Origin: Balaenoptera acutorostrata
Lineage: Eukaryota > Chordata > Mammalia > Artiodactyla > Balaenopteridae
Reading direction: 5' to 3'
Assembly (NCBI RefSeq): GCF_949987535.1
Contig: NW_026646029.1
Location: forward strand, 1,488,001 to 1,552,000
DNA length: 64,000 nt
Shown in pieces: positions 62,150 through 64,000 of the stretch. The notes beneath the pieces are model-generated. The model was not told the origin of the DNA. It did no database searches and worked only from the letters and a program-made list of their open reading frames with translations. Position 1 is the first letter of the stretch. Every line of letters begins with the position of its first letter. The position numbers and the translations under genes are program-made.

Positions 62150-63230
62150 GTGAGACTTCTTTTAAGCTACCTTCAGCATTGATTATAAAGCTGCTTTATT
62201 AGTGATGGCAGAGCCTTAATGGAAGTCATGTTCTGGTTGTAAATTAGAATGTAATGTGCCAGCAAAAAGCCCCTTAAGTTTATTTCTCATTACTTCTTGT
62301 TCTTTTTTTAATTTAATTTTTATTTTTTATCAGAGCAAATTTGATTAAAATGTTTTGTTTCTTCTAGGTGTGCAAGATGTGGTTCTTTTAAACATATACA
62401 TATATCTATTCTTCTTTGGATCATTTTCCCATGTAGGTTATGATACAATGTTGAGTAATCTTCTTTTGGTATTATGTAGGTCTTTGGTGATTACACATTT
62501 CACATTTGTTTCTATATCTGTGTTAACCCCAATATCCTAATGCATCCAATCCTCACACCTTTCCATTTGGTGAGCCATAAGTTAGTTTCTTGAATCTGTG
62601 ATTGCATTTCTCTGTGGAAATATCTTCATTGGTATCAATTTTTAGCTAAGACCTATAAGTGATATTATAGGATATGTGTCTTTTGCTTTCTGACTTAGTA
62701 CAATTTGCCTGATTACCTCAAGAATCATACATGGTGCTGCAAATGGCATTGTGTTATTTTTTCCGCTGGCTAATATTCCATCTGTACGTGTACCAGTTCT
62801 TCTTTGGCCACGCACCTCTTGATGGACTTTTTGGTTGTCTCCATGTCTTGGCTATTGTAATACTGCTGCAATACACATTTGCTTGCCTGTGTCTTTCCAG
62901 TTCTATCTTCTTATGTTATAGTCCAAGGAGTGGGCTTGCTGTATCATATGGTAACTCAGTGTGTACGTTTTAAAGGCACCACCATTCAGTTCTCATTAGT
63001 GGCTCTTTCCAGGTTCCGTCCAACTTAAAGTTGAGGGTATGCATTTCTCCAAAACACCTTCAGTATTTATTGTTTGCAGTTTTTTTGCTGAGGGTTATTC
63101 TGACAGGTGTGAGCTGATACCGCTTTGTGGTTGAATTTGCATGTGTCCCATAATCTGTTGAAATTGAGCTTTAAAGCATGTCCTTTTTATTTATCAAAAA
63201 GTGATTACAGCTTAGTTCTTCAAGATGTTT
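62150..63230 (+). repeat. Very degenerate satellite-related module 1
   Basis: Starts with a part ending 'aaattagaatgtaatgtgcc' (62,241), comparable to monomer phase about 178-199. An L1 3'-end antisense part follows, with 'ctaatattccatctgtacgt' near 62,770, 'catggtaactcagtgtg' near 62,950 and 'gacaggtgtgagctgatacc' near 63,104. This is the same order as in the satellite monomer. No palindrome is present. It could instead be an independent old L1 fragment. Confidence 0.5.
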
Positions 63231-63960
63231 TCTTAAAGTATGTGTCACATTTTGAAAATTTTTGGCCATTACCTCCCTCGAGACATTTTGAAGGCAGTTT
63301 TCATTTACAGCCCTGCATTACTTGTTCATATGAAGTGACCATTAGCACAGGCTTTAAACCTGATTTTGCGGTAACGGCCAGAGGGCGGCAGCCTTTCTAC
63401 GTTCCCCACTCTGGTAACTAGGGAAACAGACCTTCCGGCCTGTGGTGTTCCTCGGTTATAAATTAGAGTGCAATGTGCCCGGATATACCCACAAATGCTG
63501 ATGTCTCCTTACTTTTGTTTGTTTTTTTTAATTTAATTTATATTTAGTATTGGAGTAATATTCCATTGTGTACATGGACCACTTCTTCTTGGTGCATTCC
63601 TCGGTTGATGGACATTTTCATTGCTTCCAAGTGTTGGCTATGGTATATATTGCTGGAGTGAAGGATTGCCAGCTTGTGACTTTTTGATTCTCATTTTCTC
63701 AGGTGATAGGTCCAACAGTGGTTTTGATTGATTGACTGGTAGCTCAATGTTTCCCTTTTCAAAGCACCTACATTGTGTTTTCATTAGTGGCTCTTAACAT
63801 GCCCCCCCTTACAACTGAGGGTACGCATTTCTCCACAATCCCTTCAGCATTTATTTTTTGCAGCATTTTTGATAATGGCCATTCTGACTGCTGTGAGCTG
63901 ATAGGTATTTGTAATATGGGTATGCATGTCGTTAAATATTCTAAAATTCATCATTTTTCC
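63231..63960 (+). repeat. Very degenerate satellite-related module 2
   Basis: The segment from 'ccattacctccctcgag' near 63,270 to 'ctgcattacttgttca' near 63,320 parallels the monomer boundary ('ttgccttccctcaatatatt' and on to 'ctctgcaggtttgtgaa'). 'ggcctgtggtgttcctc' and 'aaattagagtgcaatgtgcc' (63,460) parallel phase about 150-199. An L1 3'-end part with a shortened UTR follows from about 63,545. The shared marker sits 1,219 bp after that of module 1, so the pair looks like an ancient tandem repeat. Confidence 0.5.
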
Positions 63961-64000
63961 ACACCTTTTTCTTTTCTGTTAAAAGAAAAAAGAAAAAAAA

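Noticed and set aside
1..64000. tRNA, rRNA genes or tRNA-derived SINEs (cetacean CHR type, pig PRE-1 type)
   Set aside because: None recognised by reading. A repeat-library search would be needed to exclude diverged copies.

Overview
Vertebrate, and most likely whale, heterochromatin with no intact host gene that I can support. The first three quarters (1 to about 47,330) is one head-to-tail satellite array with a 1,760-bp monomer. Half of each monomer is derived from the antisense 3' end of a LINE-1. Monomer length, L1 derivation and the cetartiodactyl character of the neighbouring L1s fit the 'common cetacean satellite' (about 1,760 bp in baleen whales and several toothed whales, about 1,580 bp in delphinids). 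The window therefore suggests a non-delphinid cetacean. The species cannot be read from the sequence.

Layout. (1) 1-47,332: 26 complete monomers plus one truncated monomer, of variant types A, B, B' and C, arranged in nested higher-order repeats. An eight-monomer block (period 14,072 bp) occurs twice in tandem. It overlaps a three-monomer tandem duplication (period 5,276 bp). (2) 47,333-49,858: much older, divergent satellite remnants at the array edge. (3) 49,859-50,594: a short L1 3'-end fragment and unassigned sequence. (4) 50,595-52,812: a minus-strand class I (gamma-like) endogenous retrovirus remnant, an LTR-like region followed by a frameshifted pol with a YADD reverse transcriptase motif. 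(5) 52,807-53,216: a 66-bp-unit minisatellite abutting the broken pol. (6) 53,217-54,383: unassigned GC-rich DNA. (7) 54,497-61,560: two minus-strand L1 elements, one 5'-truncated and one nearly full length but mutated. (8) 61,561-64,000: an L1 scrap and two very degenerate modules that resemble the satellite monomer in both its L1 and non-L1 parts.

How it fits together. The array is homogeneous and recently duplicated on the left and decays rightward into old monomers. Beyond those it passes into retroelements apparently inserted in still older satellite-like DNA, as expected at the margin of a heterochromatic block. Every monomer carries a 72-bp palindrome with no spacer (36-bp arms), perfect in 19 of 26 complete monomers. 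Its arm ends resemble the terminal repeat of a ruminant-type mariner transposon. The array edge, a deletion in an old monomer, and the start of the 14-kb duplication all fall in or next to this palindrome, which makes it a candidate breakage and recombination site. I regard this as the most interesting feature of the window.
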